Counted from the first letter of the stretch, positions 48,895-60,504 are shown. The stretch is 64,000 bases of DNA from Alviniconcha marisindica (GCA_018857735.1 JABMCL010000698.1:755001-819000), one strand, 5' to 3'. Made by a program: numbers and translations. The notes: generated by a model from the letters alone, not told the origin.

Positions 48895-49600
48895 CCTGTG
48901 TGGTTTTGTCTTGTCTAGTTCTGTCATTTGTTTTGTCTTGTCTTGTCCAGCTTTGTCTTGTGCTGTCATTGAATATGTTTTCGTCTTGCTTTGTATTGTT
49001 TTGTTATGTTCGTCTTGTCCTGTTCTGTCTAGCTTGTGGTGTCCTGCCATGCATGTTTTTCCCCCTGTCTTGTCTTATCCTTTCGTGCCTGTACTGTTTT
49101 GTCGGGTTGTCTTGTTTTTGTTTGGCCTTTTCCTATCATGCTCTGCCTGTCCTGTTTTGTCTGGTTGTCCTGTCTTGTCTGGCCTTGTCCTACCCTGCTT
49201 TTCATGTCCTGTTTTGTCGGGTTGTCATGTCTTTGTCTGGCCTTGTCCTGTCATTCTCTGCCTGTCCTGTTTTGTCGGGTTATCCTGACCTGTCTGGCCA
49301 TGTCCTACCCGGCTCTGCCTGTCCTGTTTTGTCGGGTTGTCCTGTCATGGTGTTCCTGTCCTGTTTTGTCGGGTTGTCCTGTCAATGCTGTTCCTGTTCT
49401 GATTTGTCTGGTTGTCCTGTCATGCTGTTTCTGTCCTGATTTGTCTGGTTGTCCTGTCATGCTGTTCCTGTCCTGTTTTGTCGGGTTGTCCCGTCATGCT
49501 GTTCCTATCCTGTTTTGTCGGATTGTCCTGTCATGCTGTGCCTGTCCTGATTTGTCGGGTTGTCCTTCCTTGTCTGGCCTTGCCCTGCCGTGCCCCGCCC
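48895..49600 (+). repeat. About 37-bp TGTCCTGTTTTGTC array
   Basis: Starts as short (TTGTC)n-like repeats and becomes a 37-bp unit with CTGTCCTGTTTTGTCGGGTT and GTCCTGTCATGCTGTTC; ends about 65 bp before the exon 3 acceptor. Confidence 0.85.
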
Positions 49601-49665
49601 CGCCAGTCCTTGGCTTTCAGTCGTGCCCTGCCAATGACCTCCCGCCCGGTGCCGTCGTGTTGCAG

Positions 49666-49891
49666 ATCACCAACCGCTTCACCATCAACCTGCCGGGCGG
49701 ACAGAAGGCGGTGATGCGCATCAGCCCGCAGCTGACGCTGGAGCAGGTGTTCGCCCGGGTGTGTCAGGACAAGAGCCTGGACTCCCGGCGCTACACGCTG
49801 CAGCACCCCACCAACCCGCTGACCCCGCTCAACCTCAAGGCCACCATCGCCGACAGCAAGCTGTCCGAGATCAACCTCATTCACGCTGGTG
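49666..49891 (+). CDS. cobl: Cordon-bleu-like protein, exon 3: second ubiquitin-like Cobl module
   Basis: Encodes residues 154-228 plus one base of codon 229. It opens ITNRFTINLPGGQKAVMRIS and continues with LTLEQVFARVCQDKSLD and the L-T-P-L-N-L-K-A-T-I-A-D-S-K-L-S-E-I segment. This matches the layout of the second conserved Cobl block of vertebrates, where a basic strand ending in QKAV.R is followed by a helix and an E-L-x-L-x-x-S-L-x-E-L segment. Acceptor TGTTGCAG|ATC; the donor is either GGTG|GTCAGT (49892, chosen) or CTG|GTGGTC three bases earlier. Both give the same phase and differ by one Gly. The preceding intron ends in a 37-bp T/C/G-rich minisatellite about 65 bp before the acceptor. 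Confidence 0.92.
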
Positions 49892-50432
49892 GTCAGTTCC
49901 CTCTGTGTGTGTCTTGTTTTTGTTGTTGTTGGTTTGTTTGTTTTTGTCGTATCTGTCTGCCTTCCTGTCTACCCGTTGTTCGTCTGCCTGTGTGTCTCTG
50001 ATCTCAGTGTGTCTGCCGGCCTACCCGAGAGTTCTCCGAGTCAAAATTATTTACAGACCCTACATGAGACCATATGCAATGTTGTGTTTTGTTGTATTGC
50101 GCTGTGCTGTGCTGTGCTGTGCTGTGCTGTGCTGTGCTGTACTGTGCTGTGCTGTGCTGTGCTGTGCTGTGTTGTGTTGAGTTGTATTGTGCTCTGCTGT
50201 GTTGTGTGGTACAATGCTGTGCTGTGCTGATCGAGTTGTGCTGTGCTGAGCTGTGTTGTGTTGTGCAGAGTTGTGCTGTCCTGTGTTGTGTTGTGCATTG
50301 CTGTGTCGTGTCGTGCTGTGTTATACAATGCAGTGCTGTAATGTATTGTGTTGTGCCGTGTGTGCTGCGTCGTGTCGTGTCGTGCAATGCTGTGCTGTAC
50401 CGTGTTGTGACCGAGGCGTGTGTTTGTTGCAG
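49892..50432 (+). other. Cobl-like intron 3 (541 bp)
   Basis: GTCAGT to TTGCAG. The middle is dominated by a (GCTGT)n-derived array; no other feature. Confidence 0.85.
50085..50410 (+). repeat. (GCTGT)n array
   Basis: Near-perfect pentamer at 50098-50172, then diverged GTTGT/GCTGT units up to exon 4. Confidence 0.9.
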
Positions 50433-50611
50433 CCTCCTCCTCGGCGGCGGACGCCACTCGCTCCATGCCGGACCTGCACCGCGGCACGACAGCTGCCTCT
50501 GCCTCCGCCCATCAGGACCCGGCCTCCTGGTACATGCCCGGGGCCGGCGACAACAAGAAGAAGAAGGGCTTCCTCTCCTTCCTCTCCAAGAAAGACAAAA
50601 AGTTCAAACCT
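50433..50611 (+). CDS. cobl: Cordon-bleu-like protein, exon 4: linker and Lys-rich motif
   Basis: Encodes residues 229-288. A Ser/Ala-rich linker with a RSMPDLHRG segment is followed by the basic motif KKKKGFLSFLSKKDKKFKP at residues 270-288. Vertebrate Cobl and Cobl-like 1 have a similar K-K-K-x-L-G-F-F-x-x-N-K motif just after the second conserved block, so position and sequence support each other. Acceptor TTTGTTGCAG|CC, donor AAACCT|GTAAGT at 50612. Incoming phase 1 and outgoing phase 0 fit exons 3 and 5. The acceptor follows a (GCTGT)n-rich stretch, and a (GA)n microsatellite starts about 44 bp after the donor. Confidence 0.9.
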
Positions 50612-50652
50612 GTAAGTCGCTTAATTCGTAGGCTTTGCCGCTGTTGTGTTGT

Positions 50653-50654
<2 letters not shown>

Positions 50655-50709
<55 letters not shown>
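50655..50709. repeat. (GA)n after exon 4 donor
   Basis: About 27 GA. Confidence 0.95.
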
Positions 50710-50711
<2 letters not shown>

Positions 50712-51475
50712 AAATCTGAAACAAGAAGGACTGTTACAGTTCTGAAACAAAGATCCAGACACATAAAAAGTTTAAAAAGAATGCTGTTTGTTATAAATAA
50801 ATACGCTAAATAGTGTTCATATATTATAAATAGCGTTCTTTTTAACCTTTATATGTTTGGATCTTACGTTGTTTTGAATCGATGAAAGGAACTAGCCTTC
50901 GCAGGCGTGATCAGGTTAAATAGACATGATCCACCGTAATCGTTTAGCGACTGAACGTACCGTTGATTTTATAGGGTGACCTTTTTGGATACTGTCACTA
51001 ACACTCGTTTCACCAGCTCATTGCCGCCTTGTGCGCTCTTCTGCCCCGCCCCATCATTTTGACGTCACTAAAATGTCTGGCGTCACGGATAGAACACCAG
51101 GAAGCTCTCAGGCTTGCGTACAGGTCACGGAAGAAACGCATGTGGATTGGAATCATTGTTGTCACCGCGGATTGTTTTTGCCTCTGTGGAGTGAACTTTT
51201 GATGACGTATTCCAGCGTTCTAAAGGGGGGGGGGTCCTGTGAAAATATGTGGCCTGTTGGTTTTTATCCGAATTTATTTATTTTTTAAATATTTTTTACT
51301 CATACTGATTTATAATTTATTTTGGTAAATTTAGCCGGCAAATGAAATAAATGATGCAACAGACAACTCATGACTCATGAAATAAGTAACATTTTTGGCC
51401 AAACCTAAGAAGGCTAATTCCGTTAAGTCGAGGATTTTTACAACCGAAAGGTGGATAGGGGTGCTGTGTGCTGTG

Positions 51476-51776
<301 letters not shown>

Positions 51777-51917
51777 CAAGAGGGAGGGGAAGGGGGCGTT
51801 GAGAGGGGAGTGCATTTTCCTGTGTGCTTGTGCGCGCGCTTGCCTGTGTGTTTGAAACCGTCTGTCGGTCAGAGGACCCTACGGTGATTTCCCCGCGTGC
51901 CGACGGCAATGTTTCAG

Positions 51918-52758
51918 CACGACGCGCACTACAACCAGGAGACGAGCTCGACGGCCAGCCACCAGACCAGCTCCGCCGCCCAGGCCCGCAGGGCCACCAC
52001 CCCGCCCCCCGAGCGGCGCCCCTCCGACCCCCAGCTGGCCGCCCGACCCAAGACCATGTACGTCACCGCCCCGACGGAGGAGACCCCGCGGGGGCAGGGC
52101 GGCGCGACCCCCAGGGAGGGCGATGGGGACCTCCGCGCCCCGCCCCGGGCACAGGGCAAGAAGCGGCCGGCCCCACCACCGCCTCAAGCCGGGCCAGCGG
52201 AGGCCGCTGCTGGTGCTAACGGAGCTGACGTCGTCAAACCTTCCGTGGCGGCCCCGGTGGCTGCCAGCGCTCCCCCTTCCACCACCGCCACCACCACCAG
52301 CAGCAGCAACAAACGCGGCGACAGCAGCGCTGGCGGCGGCGGGGTGTCCGTGTCGGTCAAGCCGGGAGCGGAGGCGGTGGCGGTGGCGGCGGGACTGAGC
52401 CGGCTGCACTCTCGGAACAGCTCGGACTCCAGCGGCTACCACGAGCTGACCCTCAGCGGCGCCGAGTCGCCCGAGGCCGCCCGCGTGCCCACCGCCTTCA
52501 AGACCAGCATCGACACCACCTCCATCGAGAGCTCGGACAACCTGAACGGGGACAGCGGCATCCAGGAGCTTTCACCTGCCGCCGGCGAGAGTTCCGGCAG
52601 GCTGGGCGTGCCTTCAGCGGAGGGGCATGCCGCTGGCGGCAGGGGCGTGGGAGCCACCAAGCACCAAGCACAGACGCACGGCGCTGAGCGGCTGGACAAC
52701 AGGCCCAAGCCGATGCCATCTACCAAGAAGAAGAAAGCTCCACCTCCGCCTCCTAAGG
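51918..52758 (+). CDS. cobl: Cordon-bleu-like protein, exon 5: proline-rich region with two KKRAP-type motifs
   Basis: Encodes residues 289-568 plus one base. The region is low-complexity, rich in Pro, Ala, Ser and Thr, and probably disordered. Two basic-proline motifs stand out: KKRPAPPPP at residues 369-377 (bases 52158-52184) and KKKKAPPPPPK at 558-568, completed as KAK across the next junction. In vertebrate Cobl such KRAP motifs recruit SH3 proteins such as syndapins. A Ser-rich stretch with SRNSSDSSGYHELTLSGAES and a DTTSIESSDNLNGDSGIQEL segment resemble the phospho-rich central part of Cobl-family proteins. The acceptor GTTTCAG|CAC (51917) is chosen because the upstream AG at 51872 leads at once to a stop. 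Donor AAGG|GTAGGT at 52759. Its intronic flank is duplicated about 100 bp downstream; reading through gives about 23 extra residues and a stop at 52827. Confidence 0.9.
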
Positions 52759-52920
52759 GTAGGTTTCAATCATTAATTATGTGGGAAATACTGTCGTTCA
52801 TTTTACAGCGCACTTCCATTTATAAGTAACATATAAAGCGAGGGTAGGTTTCCTAAGGGTAGGTTTCAATCATTTATTATGTTGGAAATACTATTGTTCA
52901 TTTTACCGCGCACTTCAATA
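52752..52920 (+). repeat. 100-bp tandem duplication of the exon 5 donor
   Basis: CCTAAGGGTAGGTTTCAATC at 52752 recurs at 52852 with about 65 bp of matching downstream sequence. A further GAGGGTAGGTTTCC lies at 52840. Confidence 0.9.
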
Positions 52921-54298
52921 AGTAATACATATATATATATATATATATTTACGTATTCTATTTAAATAATGCTTGTGACATCTGTAGGTTATTGCGTGCT
53001 TTTAGACTGTGAATCTCTTATACATTTATATTTAATTCCTTTGGTTGTTGTTCATGTGTGGCACCCACGGTTTCCTTTCAATGAAATAAACAAGAACCTG
53101 ACTCAAGGGACCTTTTCTCCGTAGGTTGGTTGGTTGCTTAAACTTGTTTAACGCTTGTCTCCGAAGAAGTACTGGCAGGGACCGAGATCCCAGGAGGTGA
53201 GGAAAGAGGGAGACTATAATGCCTAACGCTACACTGTCACCACCAGAGTGACTCCTGCGTTGAGATGGGCAGCGATGAGAGCCATTTTAATCTGAGGGAC
53301 AAATACACAGTTTTAGACAATGTCCACAGACCACAATTTTTGAAGAGAGGAGAACCGACGCGGAATCGAACCGAAGTCTTTCTGCCTACCAGCCTAACGA
53401 CTTATCGCTAGGCCATGCCGGCTCACTCTTCTCCATCGGGTGTCTTTTGGGCTTCATTCGTTGGTCAGTGCTGCTGTGGCTTCGTCTCCTGGAGCGGTTG
53501 ATGGAAGGGAGATAATTTGAATTTTGGACAGCCCCACTGCAGTTGTTTTGGTTCACGTGAGAACGGGTCTTGGTTCAGGGGTCGGCGGACTAAATGCATA
53601 AAAAAAACTAAACAAAACAAAAACACAGCCAGCGTTTCTTTTGCGTTTGTTTGTTAGGTGTCGTTGTTTTTGCACAAAGTGTTTTTCATCCCATTTAGGC
53701 AAATTACAATGTCAACTGACATAAAAAGTATAGGCTTTGTGGACACTGAGTTCCTTTAAGTGACCACTGTCTTGACGGTTCTATTTTCTTCACCCCCCCC
53801 CCCCCCCCCACCCCAACCACCGTACACACCACCTTCGTAGTATCCACAGCTGTACTGTCAGCGATCGTCACGTACGTGATAGCAACCTTTGGTTATTCAT
53901 ATTTTCGTTGAGCAGGTTCCCGTTTTGTCCCAGTGATTGCTTTCGAGAAATCGGGTTGTCTGTCTTGAAACAAGACTGTTGGTTTCATTCGATGTGAAAG
54001 TACCAATATATACACGCACGTGAAATACCTCATGTGCTGACATAATATGAAATAATACCCTACCTACCTACCTGCCGGTAACAGTGTTGCCAGTAGGCCC
54101 TGATATAACCGTCCTGGTTGAATGGGCGTGAAAAAAAAGAGACCCAAGTTACTTGCTTATACCCTACCTGACCATGGACACACACGTGAAATACCGTACG
54201 TTACTATATAATTATACACACATTCATGTGAAATACTACCGTACCTGACTGTACGCACGAGAGAAGTACCTGACTTGACCGTGCTCTTCTGTCCGCAG
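52759..54298 (+). other. Cobl-like intron 5 (1.5 kb)
   Basis: GTAGGT to CGCAG. Starts with a duplicated donor flank, then a reversed SINE copy (53135-53425) and a C tract near 53793. Confidence 0.85.
53135..53425 (-). mobile_element. SINE family A, diverged copy in intron 5
   Basis: The head at 53342-53425 (GAATCGAACCGAAGTC, CGCTAGGCCATGCCGGCTC) and the body are recognisable; the tail end is badly decayed. Confidence 0.72.
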
Positions 54299-54445
54299 CC
54301 AAGCCAGCCCCAGTGCAGGAGGAGACCACCCGGGTGGTCATTAGTCAGAGTGACCTCCCCGCCACCGCGATGTCGGCCTCCATACAGGTTGCGGAGGACC
54401 CCCCTCCCCCGCTGACGGTGGAAGTGGATGTGACTGATTCTGCAG
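54299..54445 (+). CDS. cobl: Cordon-bleu-like protein, exon 6
   Basis: Encodes residues 569-617. It begins AKPAPVQEETTRVVIS, which completes the basic-proline motif ending exon 5, and continues with a short Pro stretch (EDPPPPLTVEVDVTDSA). No known fold is visible; it belongs to the disordered central region. Acceptor CTGTCCGCAG|CC, donor TGCAG|GTAAAC at 54446. Incoming and outgoing phase are both 1, so skipping this exon would keep the frame; it is a candidate cassette exon. A 28-bp minisatellite begins about 45 bp downstream of the donor. Confidence 0.85.
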
Positions 54446-54494
54446 GTAAACTAGGCCCGCGCTCAGCACTACCTGGGTAGTGGATGGTAGAACT

Positions 54495-55125
54495 GTTCGG
54501 CCAGGAAACTCAGTGTTGAAATGTTCGGCCAGAAAATGCAGTGTTGAAATGTTGGGCCAGTAAGTGCAGTGTTGAAATGTTGGGCCAGTAAGTGCAGTGT
54601 TAAAATGTTGGGCCACGAAGTGCGATGTTAAAATGATGGGACAGGAAATGCAACGTTAAAATGTTGGGACAGGAAAATGATGGGACAGGAAGTGCAGCTT
54701 TAAAATGTTGGGACAGGAAGTGCAGCGTTAAAATGTTGGAACAGAAAGTACAATATTGGGCCAGGAAGTGCAACGTTAAAATAATGGGACAGAAGGTGCA
54801 ATGTTAGAATGTAGGGCCAGGAAGTGCAATGTTAAAATGTTGGGCCAGGAAGTGCTCAAAGAAGTGTTCACATTGTAATTGTAACAAGGCAGAAATTGAT
54901 ACTGACAGCGCCCGGTGTGTGACAAGTGCAACGTTAAAATGTCGGGCCAGGAAATGCAATGTTGGGCCAGGAAATTCAATGTTGGGCCAGGAAGAACGAT
55001 GTTGAAATGTTGGGCCAGGAAGTGCAGTGTTAAGATGTTGGGCCAGAAGTGCAATACTAAAATGTTGGGCCAGGAAGTGCAGTGTTCAATGTTGGGCCAA
55101 GAAGTGCACAAAGAAATGTTCACAC
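54495..55125 (+). repeat. 28-bp minisatellite
   Basis: Units AATGTTGGGCCAGGAAGTGC plus AGTGTTAA in two clusters. The sequence after each cluster (AAGAAGTGTTCACA or AAGAAATGTTCACA, then TGTAACAAGGCA) is also duplicated, about 265 bp apart. Confidence 0.88.
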
Positions 55126-55449
55126 TGTAACTGTAACAAGGCACTAACTGATACTGACAGCGCTCAGTTGTGACGTCAGTCAAGTGATAGTACCTTCCTT
55201 GATCTAGTGCTAGCGCTCATGACCCCAGATTCCAGCTTGTAACTGTTGAAAAGGAATGTAGTGTAACTGAAGGATACCTTTCAGAGATAACATATTATTA
55301 TACTATGTAATCTCTTTGGGTGTGTATGGCTTTGGTTTGTTTGTGTGTTTCTTTCTGTACCTTGTGGTGTTTATTTCTCGGTGTTGTCCCTAACTGTGCG
55401 GTACTGTGGATGTAAACACTGGGTCGTCTCTACTGAGAATCCAATGCTA

Positions 55450-55592
55450 TCAAACGGTCCTTCTCTTAAGCTTGAGGTCAGACATAAGCTTGTGTTACTT
55501 GCTTACTGACAAATATCTCAAAAGTTCTGTCTCTTAGGCTTAAGGTCATAGGATAAGCTTTGTGTTACTTGCTTACTGCCAGGAATTCTGTC
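55450..55592 (+). repeat. 76-bp tandem duplication
   Basis: Two copies sharing GTGTTACTTGCTTACTG and CTTAAGCTTGAGGTCA / CTTAGGCTTAAGGTCA. Confidence 0.75.
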
Positions 55593-55785
55593 TTGCATAT
55601 AATTTGCCTCCCTGGGTCATTCAGCGTCATTATTCCGGTTCCCCAATTCCCTACAAACACAGAATGCGATGTGCCATCAACAGTAAATGGCACTACTGAA
55701 CATGTCGCCATGGTACGGCTTTTGCGTTTGACTGGGCGTTAAGTATCACGTCACTGACTCAGTGTTGTCAACGTGTCTTTCCCAG

Positions 55786-56229
55786 TCCCTGGAACAGAGG
55801 TGTGCACGCACCCGGAGCGGGGAGCAGAGGAGGAGGAGGAGGAGGACAAGTCGGATTCGGAGTCTGGTGAACCGTTCTGTCTGGATGACATCCTGGACGC
55901 CGTCACTTTCGAAGACGAGCCGCTACGCACGACCACGACAACGAAGACCACAATGACGACGACCACGCAAGACACCGAAGACGGCCTCCCGGAGGACCCG
56001 GAGATGGCCATGATGGAGACCGAGTCCGTGATCAGCGAGGACGTGCAGCTGACGGAAGACGTCAGGTCTCGCCCCTGCGAGTTCATCCCGCCCCCGCCCC
56101 CCGACGAGCCCCCTCCCGACTACCCCCCGGGCGGCGGCGTCAGCGCCCAGTACGCGGACAAGAGCACGGTGGTGGGCGAGGACAACGCCTCCCTGGCGCC
56201 AGCCAGTCTCAAGAACTCACCCGTGGCCA
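55786..56229 (+). CDS. cobl: Cordon-bleu-like protein, exon 7: acidic and proline-rich region
   Basis: Encodes residues 618-765. An acidic block (GAEEEEEEDKSDSESGEPF) precedes CLDDILDAVTFEDEPL, a short amphipathic-looking segment. A Thr-rich run made of ACN/ACG codons follows, then a second acidic stretch (MMETESVISEDVQLTED) and a polyproline segment (FIPPPPPDEPPPDYPP) that could serve as a profilin, SH3 or EVH1 ligand (inference). Acceptor TCTTTCCCAG|TC, donor GGCCA|GTAAGT at 56230. Phase 1 in and out, so this exon could also be skipped in frame. No frameshift or stop is seen. Assignment to the gene rests on phase fit, GC-rich codon use and neighbouring exons. Confidence 0.85.
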
Positions 56230-58797
56230 GTAAGTGTCTTAGTTCCCGCTGCCTGCACCACCGTGGCTTCCTGTGGAGGGCCCTCGCTCCAAGCAACAAC
56301 AAAAAAACTGTGTTGTGGTTGTCTCTTGTGTTTCACCGTGTATGGTCGAGGCTTGCTACAGCTGTTCTCTCAGTCCTAGTTCGATTTGATGAGCGTAAAC
56401 GATTGAATACAAAAAATGGTTGGCTTTACCCACCCTGTTATTTCGAGGGTCAAAAATGAAATTTGATTACCGTCATGTTTTTTTGTTTTGTTTGTTTTTT
56501 CGAGGGTGAAATGGAATTTGATTTACATGATGTTATTTCGAGGGTAAAGCCGAATGTGATTACCATTTTGTCATTTCGAGTATAAAATGGAATTTTAATG
56601 ACAAAGGCAGTTGCGTTTAATGATTTAACCAAAATGACCGTTGTCCACAGGCACAAAGGCGGGGCAGGTCAGGTCTGAGCGGGTATCGTTGAAGTGCCAA
56701 TTAAGATGTAATGAAGCAGCGGCTTGTTTCTCTTACCAGCGTGACTGACAACACGTGCGGAGGGAAGAAACTGTTGCCCGTTATGAGGCATGTCTTTGCA
56801 GTCTATCACAGTGTCATATCACTGCACGTGTTATGGTATGACATACACAGGCAAGAAAGGGAAGAAACTGAAGAGGTTATTGAGGGAACAGTTCTAGCAG
56901 TTCTTGCACAGGTTGTTTCATAAAAAAAAAAATGCATGCTTTACGTTTCCTTATGTTTAACTATGATCCTTCCTTGGGAAAACAACCTTATAACAAACAG
57001 TATATTGTATTCCTTGAAGTATGACTGTTCAGTTATGTTCTAATTTACTAGACTGCTGTATATAGTCCTCTCAGAACGAAGACAGATTCACTCTGAGCCG
57101 TCTCAGGTAAATCAATACGAACGAAAAGCGAGATGCGCTCAGCATTTTTTGTGTATACTGAAATATGCAGCTACAGCAAAATGTAATGTGCTTATACTTG
57201 TATTTTATCAAGAGCACAGAACTGTACACATATACAGTATTTATGCTGCTTGAATTAAGCTTACAGCACACTTGTATGACACTTCTAGCTGACACGGGAA
57301 AGTGTTGACTCTGTTTGAATTGTTATTAAATGATGCAAAGCAAGTTTTAGACGATCCTTTGCGAACGTGATTAAATGCTAGTTTCTCTGACGGGATTAAT
57401 TGCAGGTATTTCGAGGAACAGTTGAAAATCTCGAGGAACGTTTTTGTGGAACTTCCTTTAATTGAATGCCATTTTGATTTCAGATTATTATTAGAGTGCT
57501 AAGTACTGTTTGCTTAAGTACTGTAATTTGGTTTCAGTCCAATTCATATTCTTCTTGCTGCAGTGGACTTCGACTTCTTCGCCTAGTCTTATATTGGGGT
57601 TTCGGGTTTTTGTGTTTTTGTTTTTGTTTGTTTGTTGTTGCTGTTGTTGTTGTTGTTGGTTGTTTGTTTGTTTCTTTTGGGGGGTGTGTGTGTGTGGGGG
57701 GGGGGTCGCCCTGTGTTTTATCATTCCCTATGATACCTGTACAAAAATAAGTACCTAGGTCGGTGTGATGTATACATATATATATGTGTATTGACCAACT
57801 TGCATGCTGCCCCTCTTCCTTGCTTTAAGAGTACAACTCCACCTTGACCATACATTGCATGCTGGCGTGAAGATCGGCTAATGCTCACAGTGTTGATAAT
57901 GTTGTACAGTTTTGATATTCTTGTGCACATCGTCGACCTTCGGGCAAAAGCAAACAAAAATACTAATATTAATAATACGTGTTTATTTTTTAGTGGAAGG
58001 AAATTGCTACGGTCGTTTTGAAGATTATATCGGTGAGTAACGAATGGACAGATTGCATTAGCGACTGTCTGAGTGGCCTAGCTATGCCCACACACCACTG
58101 CGTGTCCAGTGTGAGTGTGTTGCCTTCCTTGTGTGGACCTTCACACCCAAGGTCAGAGGACTGTCGGACGTTGGACAACTGTGAAAAGAATAAGAGGTTT
58201 TAATCCTAATTAATAGTGATGAGTATTGTAAGCGTCTTTTCTGGTGATGAGCCTACGGTCTCAAGCAGTAAGCTTTCAAAGCTGTTCTATCAGTGGATGT
58301 CACTGAATGTGTAAATTTATCACTCTGCTATTTACGTTTACCTTGTAAAAATAGTTGTTGTTTTTGGTTTGTTTGTTTTTTGTTTTTTGGCGAAAGCATA
58401 TTTCACGAGTGAAAAATTTAAGACTTGGAAAGTACCTTGGGACAGCTAGTCTCGTGTACATTCAAAACGATGTAGTGGAAAATACAAATGACACGGACTC
58501 TGCAGATAAAACGTCTAACATTAATGGTGTTGGATTTTTCTACCTTTGCTTCGAATAGGATGGGGAGGAGGGTGTCGACGCTGTTGTTTGTCCGCTTCTA
58601 TCCCATAAACACACCAGTCACAAAGACCGATGTAGTCCGACGACGTTGGTGCTAATCCCCCCCCCCACCCCCCCGTCCCCCGACCTCCTTCCCTATCACC
58701 ACCACCACTACTACCACAACCATCACTACCGTCCACCTCCCTAAATGTGTGCCTTGTTGAGTTATGATGTGTTGTGTGCTTTTCTCCCCTCCACCAG
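56230..58797 (+). other. Cobl-like intron 7 (2.6 kb)
   Basis: GTAAGT to ACCAG. A short 38-bp-type repeat lies at 56435-56600; 56650-58600 is AT-rich unique sequence with no gene seen. Confidence 0.82.
56435..56600 (+). repeat. Degenerate 38-40-bp repeat
   Basis: Four or so units with TATTTCGAGGGT and AAATGGAATTTGATTACC. Confidence 0.7.
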
Positions 58798-58932
58798 CCC
58801 ATAGACGCTCGGGGAGCGGGGAGAGCCTGACCAGCGTAGGGTCTATTGATACGATACAGGGCTTGAGTCTGGCGTTCGAACAGACCATAGCAGCGGGCCA
58901 GGAGGCGCTGGACACGCAGCAATGGCGGACAG
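58798..58932 (+). CDS. cobl: Cordon-bleu-like protein, exon 8
   Basis: Encodes residues 766-810, starting THRRSGSGESLTSVGSIDT and ending in LDTQQWRTG. The middle (IQGLSLAFEQTIAAGQEALD) could form a short helix. No known domain is evident. Acceptor CCTCCACCAG|CCC, donor GGACAG|GTACAA at 58933; phase 1 in and out. The acceptor lies behind a C- and T-rich tract (58657-58797). Phase continuity with exons 7 and 9 and an open frame across the join support it. The next intron is 4.55 kb and repeat-laden. Confidence 0.78.
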
Positions 58933-59271
58933 GTACAAGGCTCCCTCCCTGCCTCCCTCCTTCCCTGCCGGGCAGCCGCTCGGCCCAAACTCCCGGCATC
59001 GGTTTACGGCATCCTACCTCCTACCGTTGCCATAATTGGTTATACGCCACAGGTCTCTGAACACTGTCAGCTAACTCATTTGTCTTCCATGTTGGTGCTG
59101 CGCTTGCTTATCAAATGGCAGTAAGTTGAAACACAGTTCAGATCATACCAGGCGCTACTTTTATAACTGTCCACATTGCTTATACCAGCAAAAGTGAAAC
59201 AAAAATCGTTCGAACCGAGACGGAAGTGAATTTTTTTTAAAGTTTTTTTTTATCCGGTGCGTGCGCGCCTC

Positions 59272-59447
59272 ATGTTTACGTGCGTGCTTCGACGCTGTGT
59301 TGCTTTCAGCCTTATTGGTACCCACACCCACACGCTGACAGCATCGGTGGACAGATGCGCAGAGATAAAGAGTGCCCCTTCAGTGTCATAACCAATTATG
59401 GCAGAGATTGGAAGAAAGGTGCCGGAAAGCGAGGCTATTGGAGTGTG
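59272..59447 (+). repeat. Dispersed repeat family E
   Basis: Second long copy, opposite strand to 45490-45630, with the shared AGAGATAAAGAGTGCCCCTT core and the GGAAAGCGAGGCT end. Confidence 0.65.
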
Positions 59448-59898
59448 TGTGCGCTCGGCTCCTACCTCTCTCCTCTCTCCTTCTCCTCCACAGCAAAAGG
59501 GACGTGTGTGGCGCTTGGCGTTTTTTTTCTTTTTCTTCTTTCTTTCTTTCTTTTTTGTGTGTGGGTGTGTTTTATTTTTTGTCGTGGTAGTTCCTAGCAG
59601 TAGTTGAACATTCATTTGTAATGCTCCCTCCGACTCCTCCCTTCCTGTTCTTCTCATTCTCCTCTTTACACGTCACTTCCGCGGATGTTCTTGGCATAGA
59701 AGTTAGTAAAGCCCTGAGAACTGAATACACCTTTTTCACTGTGCAACAGATTGTTTTGAAACGTTGAAATGTTAGTTAATCGCTTCTCACGAATCGTCGA
59801 ACAACAATGTTTCTAGACAATTGTCAAGTCTTGCGTTGTTAGTGCAGCCCAGACACCATAGAAACAACACAACAACAGCAACGACAACGGTTTGGGAC

Positions 59899-60003
59899 AC
59901 TGACTGACAAACAGGTGTAATTGTAGTGACTGACAAACAGGTGTAATGGTAGTGACTGACAGACAGGTGTAATGGTAGTGACTGACAAACAGGTGTAATG
60001 GTC
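59899..60003 (+). repeat. 26-bp minisatellite
   Basis: Four units of GTGACTGACAAACAGGTGTA plus ATGGTA. Confidence 0.88.
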
Positions 60004-60479
60004 TCTGGCGAATTCTTTGATCCCAGTCCCTTGCCCCTTTCCAGAGGTTTACGGTTGTGTGTTTTAAGAGAGTGGTGGCGCTACAAATGTTTACGATGGT
60101 TCGTGACAGTTTCCTTCGCTTCTGATGTCCCCTTTGCATTTTAGCCGTGTTGACTGAGTGCACTGTAGTGAACTGGTGGTCGTCTTCTCAGATTGCTGCG
60201 CGTTGTGCTAACCATGTACGCTTGGCTTATATGCATCTGTTAACCCTGTTAACTTGCGTTAATGGTGTGTAAACCTGCATGATCTTCTTCGGTGGAACAC
60301 TGCTGTATCAGTCCACATCGAGTGTTCCACGGAAGAAAAAGACTAATATCAACTTCAGGGCATTAAACAATCGTTTGTATTTGTAGAAAGCTGTTTATAA
60401 TGTTGTACTAACACATACAAACATATGTATGTATATATAGCTGTGCAATACTAATCCTTTTGTAAGGACACATTATTTC

Positions 60480-60504
60480 TCTCCCCCCCCCCCCCCCCCC
60501 CCCC

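Larger units (their letters stand above)
36540..49665 (+). other. Cobl-like intron 2 (13.1 kb)
   Basis: Begins GTAACG and ends GTTGCAG. It is largely a chain of unrelated tandem arrays (36.6, 38.5-39.6, 45.4-46.1, 46.4-46.8, 46.8-47.3, 47.3-47.7, 49.0-49.6 kb) plus long CA, GA and TG tracts. No gene seen on either strand. Confidence 0.8.
54446..55785 (+). other. Cobl-like intron 6 (1.3 kb)
   Basis: GTAAAC to CCCAG. About half is a 28-bp minisatellite; a 76-bp tandem duplication lies at 55450-55592. Confidence 0.85.

Noticed and set aside
49036..50001. Long plus-strand Cys/Leu-rich frame running into exon 3
   Set aside because: The first part is the TGTCCTGTTTTGTC array; only 49666-49891 is coding and has a clear acceptor.
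51870..51917. Earlier acceptor AG at 51872 for exon 5
   Set aside because: In the incoming phase it reaches a stop within five codons; 51917 keeps the frame open.
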